Positions 61,651 through 64,000 of a stretch of 64,000 bases of DNA are shown one piece after another. Source of the DNA: Limiplasma sp034927815. Its GTDB lineage: Bacteria > Bacillota > Clostridia > Christensenellales > Aristaeellaceae. The first letter of the stretch is position 1. Each line of letters begins with the position of its first letter. The stretch is taken from assembly GCA_034927815.1 (NCBI GenBank), contig JAYFPK010000024.1, positions 13,986 through 77,985 on the forward strand, written 5' to 3'. Made by a program: the position numbers and the translations under genes. Below the pieces are notes generated by a model, which saw only the letters and a list, made by a program, of their open reading frames with translations, had not been told where the DNA came from and did not search any database.

Positions 61651-62361
61651 CTCAAATCCTCCTTTGTGCGTTTCGCTATATGGTCATGCCGCATCATTTC
61701 ATCTCTGGAAGGAATGGGAATGATGCAATGGAGTTGCCGCAAGGGCGGCAAAACGAAGATATCATCATATCGCCCCTGGCTTTTCCCTTTGCTCCAAAGG
61801 CTTGAGGGATGAAAAGTGTTTCCCTATCCGTCCCTTCCCTCCATGGCAGCCATCGCCGCAGGAGGAATGCCGGCATCCGCAAAAGCGCCCTTCTATCGCA
61901 GCAGCATCAATACCATTATACGGATTTTGCTGTCGCATATCAATCATCAAGCGGGGAAGCGGTGAAAGACCGGGAGATTCCATGCAGGTTTGTCACCCAT
62001 AGTGGACACTATGAGATGGGAAGCTGCGCAAAGATTTTCTGGGCACGGGCCCATGAAAGGAGCGCACCGGGATGTTTTGCTCCGATGTGTATCCAATTAG
62101 ACGGGCCCCAAAATCGTTTGGGTAATCAAAGGGCGTAGATCATATAAACGCTGCTTCCGCTCATCCAGGTGACTTCTCTCCACAGGGATTGTGTTTTCCC
62201 CCGCCAGAAGGTACAATACCTGTGGCATGGCGCTGGAACAGCCGCCAAGGGCGGGCGTTTGCTTCCCCCAAAGCAGTCGGATCGTGCATCCTCCTACCCT
62301 ATTTTATGCGGCGTTCCATCCCGGCCTAGCAATGCGGTAAACCGGAAGGACAGGTGCGCGA
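61651..62361. other. Intergenic region without recognised feature
   Basis: About 0.7 kb with no frame showing a ribosome site and family resemblance. It must carry promoters for the genes on both sides. I see nothing else in it. Confidence 0.5.
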
Positions 62362-63036
62362 ATGAAACGGATCAAGCTGCAGGACCGTCAACTGCCCGCG
62401 TACTCGCGGGGCGAGGAAATATTCAATATGGTGTCGCACATTGTGGGCGGCGCTTTTGCCATCGTCGCCACGGTGGCCTGCTGCTGGAAGGCGGCCTCCC
62501 ACGGCAATACGGCGGGCGTCGTCACGGGGCTGGTATTCGGGTTGACCATGCTGCTGCTGTATACCATGTCCAGCGTCTACCACGGCCTCAAACGCCTTAA
62601 TACGGGCAAAAAGGTCATGCAGGTGCTGGACCACTGCACCATTTTCCTGCTGATTGCCGGGACCTACACGCCCATTACGCTGCTTGGGATTTGTCCGGTC
62701 AATCCCCTGGTGGGCTGGCTCATTTTCGCGGTGGTGTGGATCAGCGCCATCGTGGGCATTACGCTGAACGCGGTGGATTTGCACAAGTACCGCCTCTTTT
62801 CCATGATCTGCTACCTTTGCTCCGGCTGGTGCGTCATGCTGGCGGCAAGGCTGTTCCTTCAGGCGGTGCCGCTGCCCGGCTTCCTCTGCCTCCTGTTTGG
62901 CGGCATTGCCTACACCATCGGCGCAATCCTGTACGGCCTGGGGAAAAAGAAAAAGTGGATGCATTGCGTCTTTCACCTCTTCGTGCTGGCGGGCAGCATC
63001 CTCCATTTCTTCTGCATCTACCTCTACCTGATGTAA
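62362..63036 (+). CDS. Hemolysin III / TrhA (PAQR-fold) membrane protein
   Basis: 224 aa. Seven hydrophobic spans and the family motifs NMVSHIVGGAFAIVATVA, YTMSSVYHGL, LDHCTIFLLIAGTYTPI and the C-terminal HCVFHLFVLAGSILHFFCIY, whose His and Asp residues form the conserved metal site of PAQR proteins. Bacillus relatives are linked to membrane fluidity; haemolysis is not implied. Monocistronic. Confidence 0.93.
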   Translation: MKRIKLQDRQLPAYSRGEEIFNMVSHIVGGAFAIVATVACCWKAASHGNTAGVVTGLVFGLTMLLLYTMSSVYHGLKRLNTGKKVMQVLDHCTIFLLIAGTYTPITLLGICPVNPLVGWLIFAVVWISAIVGITLNAVDLHKYRLFSMICYLCSGWCVMLAARLFLQAVPLPGFLCLLFGGIAYTIGAILYGLGKKKKWMHCVFHLFVLAGSILHFFCIYLYLM

Positions 63037-63244
63037 CCGGCCCGGAGGCATCCTTCATTATCTTTATCTAAAATCCAGGAACCATCACAGGGGGCGGGGA
63101 AAGATGCCGCTCCCTGTTTATGCTCACGCTTCCATCCGCCCAGGCCGCTCATGAGAAAAAGCGGATTCACTCCTGAAAGGCAAGGACATCCTACGATATA
63201 TAGGCGCCCATTACACACCATTTGAAAGGAGCTTCAACTGACTT

Positions 63245-63928
63245 ATGGAAGACATGCAAGTCACCAGAATGCCGCTCATCGGAGATACCGCCCCCAGCTT
63301 TCAGGCTGTGACCACCCAGGGCCCCATCAACTTTCCCGAGGATTACAAGGGGAAGTGGGTCATTTTGTTCTCCCATCCCGCCGATTTTACCCCTGTGTGC
63401 ACCACCGAGTTCATGACCTTCGCCTCCATGGCGGATGAATTCAAGGCGCTGAACACCGAGCTGGTGGGCCTTTCCGTGGACTCCCTTTATGCCCATATCG
63501 CCTGGCTGCGCAAGATCCAGGAATTGGAGTGGAACGGCAAGAAGAACATTGAGGTGAAGTTCCCCCTGATCGAGGACATCCGCATGGAGGTTGCCAACAA
63601 GTATGGCATGATGCAGCCCGGCCAGTCCAACACCCAGGCGGTTCGCGCGGTGTTCGTGATCGACCCCGAATCCAAAATCCGCACCGTTCTGTATTATCCC
63701 CTCAGCACCGGCCGCAATTTTGACGAGATCAAGCGCATTGTGCAGGCGCTGCAAAAGGCCGATCAGGATAAGGTGGCCACCCCCGCCGACTGGCGTCCCG
63801 GCGACGACGTGATCGTGCCCACGGCTGGCTCCTGCGGAACCGCCAAGGAGCGTATGGACAATCAAACGGGCGATCAGTATTGTTTGGATTGGTTCCTGTG
63901 CTTCCGGAGGGAAAAAAAGAACGCCTAA
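63245..63928 (+). CDS. Peroxiredoxin, Prx6/AhpC type
   Basis: 227 aa from ATG 63245; ATG 63254 is an alternative. Peroxidatic Cys in HPADFTPVCTTEFMTFASM, DSLYAHIAWLRKI and RNFDEIKRIVQALQKAD mark the Prx6-like group, which reduces hydroperoxides in the cytoplasm. The C-terminus GDQYCLDWFLCFRREKK carries two further Cys that may act as resolving residues, making it more than a 1-Cys enzyme. AAAGGAG lies 13 nt upstream of the start. Confidence 0.95.
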   Translation: MEDMQVTRMPLIGDTAPSFQAVTTQGPINFPEDYKGKWVILFSHPADFTPVCTTEFMTFASMADEFKALNTELVGLSVDSLYAHIAWLRKIQELEWNGKKNIEVKFPLIEDIRMEVANKYGMMQPGQSNTQAVRAVFVIDPESKIRTVLYYPLSTGRNFDEIKRIVQALQKADQDKVATPADWRPGDDVIVPTAGSCGTAKERMDNQTGDQYCLDWFLCFRREKKNA

Positions 63929-64000
63929 CGCGATCCCCTAGGATACGCGCCCGCGTTTTTGCAATACGTTTTCCCCATGGGCCCGTGCGGGCCGGGAGTG

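Noticed and set aside
62169..62600. 143-aa plus-strand frame before and into the TrhA gene
   Set aside because: Out of frame with the clear hemolysin III protein and without motifs.
1..64000. CRISPR arrays, transposases, tRNA and rRNA genes
   Set aside because: No regularly spaced repeats, transposase motifs, or cloverleaf sequences were found apart from the tmRNA.

Overview
The window reads as a GC-rich, low-mobility stretch of chromosome from an anaerobic Firmicute, most likely a gut-type Clostridia. The reasons are the strong AGGAGG-type ribosome sites, three YesM/YesN-type two-component pairs next to ABC importers, a Bacillus/Clostridia-style smpB-ssrA pair, and the selenium-dependent molybdenum hydroxylase accessory genes, which are typical of Clostridia. 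No rRNA, tRNA, phage, transposase or CRISPR array was seen. The species cannot be fixed from the sequence alone.

Left region (1-11376, all minus strand): one tightly packed operon, modA-modB-modC-ModE-like-MoeA-like-moaC-moaA-(MOSC+MogA fusion)-cysteine desulfurase/Se lyase-DUF3343-selD-yedF-yqeC-yqeB-xdhC (xdhC runs off the left edge). It joins molybdate import, molybdopterin synthesis and selenium activation, and so should mature a selenium-dependent molybdenum hydroxylase whose structural genes lie outside the window.

11689-20858: a YtfQ-YtfR-YtfT-YjfF-like sugar (furanose-type) ABC importer on plus. Facing it on minus is an operon of a membrane-anchored YtfQ-like sensor, a histidine kinase and an AraC-type response regulator. 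The sensor operon is bracketed by a 74-bp inverted repeat (about 89 % identical). 21619-24708: a Gfo/Idh/MocA oxidoreductase, the 3' scrap of an ABC exporter gene, a DUF4256 protein, smpB and tmRNA. 24768-31195 (minus): an AfuA/FbpA-type SBP, ATPase and fused permease followed by a histidine kinase and response regulator. 31448-37743 (minus): a Dpp/Opp-type importer ending in a double-cupin gene, facing a TetR regulator across a promoter with clear dyad operators.

38996-42321: a lipoprotein, a PAS-only protein, and a remarkable regulator made of two complete PAS-AraC units in one chain. 42322-43441 is a decayed, gene-poor stretch. 43442-51002 (minus): histidine kinase, response regulator, sugar SBP, two permeases and a cytoplasmic GH5 glycosidase. 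51106-60383: a divergent PocR-AraC regulator and a plus-strand operon of an FAD-dependent oxidoreductase, sugar-type SBP, two permeases, a CapA-like metallophosphoesterase-fold protein and an M14 (cytosolic carboxypeptidase-like) enzyme. This last locus is the best candidate for an undescribed catabolic system. The right end carries a quinone-oxidoreductase-like dehydrogenase, a hemolysin III/TrhA-family membrane protein and a Prx6-type peroxiredoxin.

A theme of the window is inducible nutrient capture: five ABC importers other than molybdate, four of them beside a dedicated sensor kinase pair or AraC regulator and one beside a TetR. In four of the importer operons the binding-protein gene comes first and is followed by a strong GC hairpin before the other transport genes.
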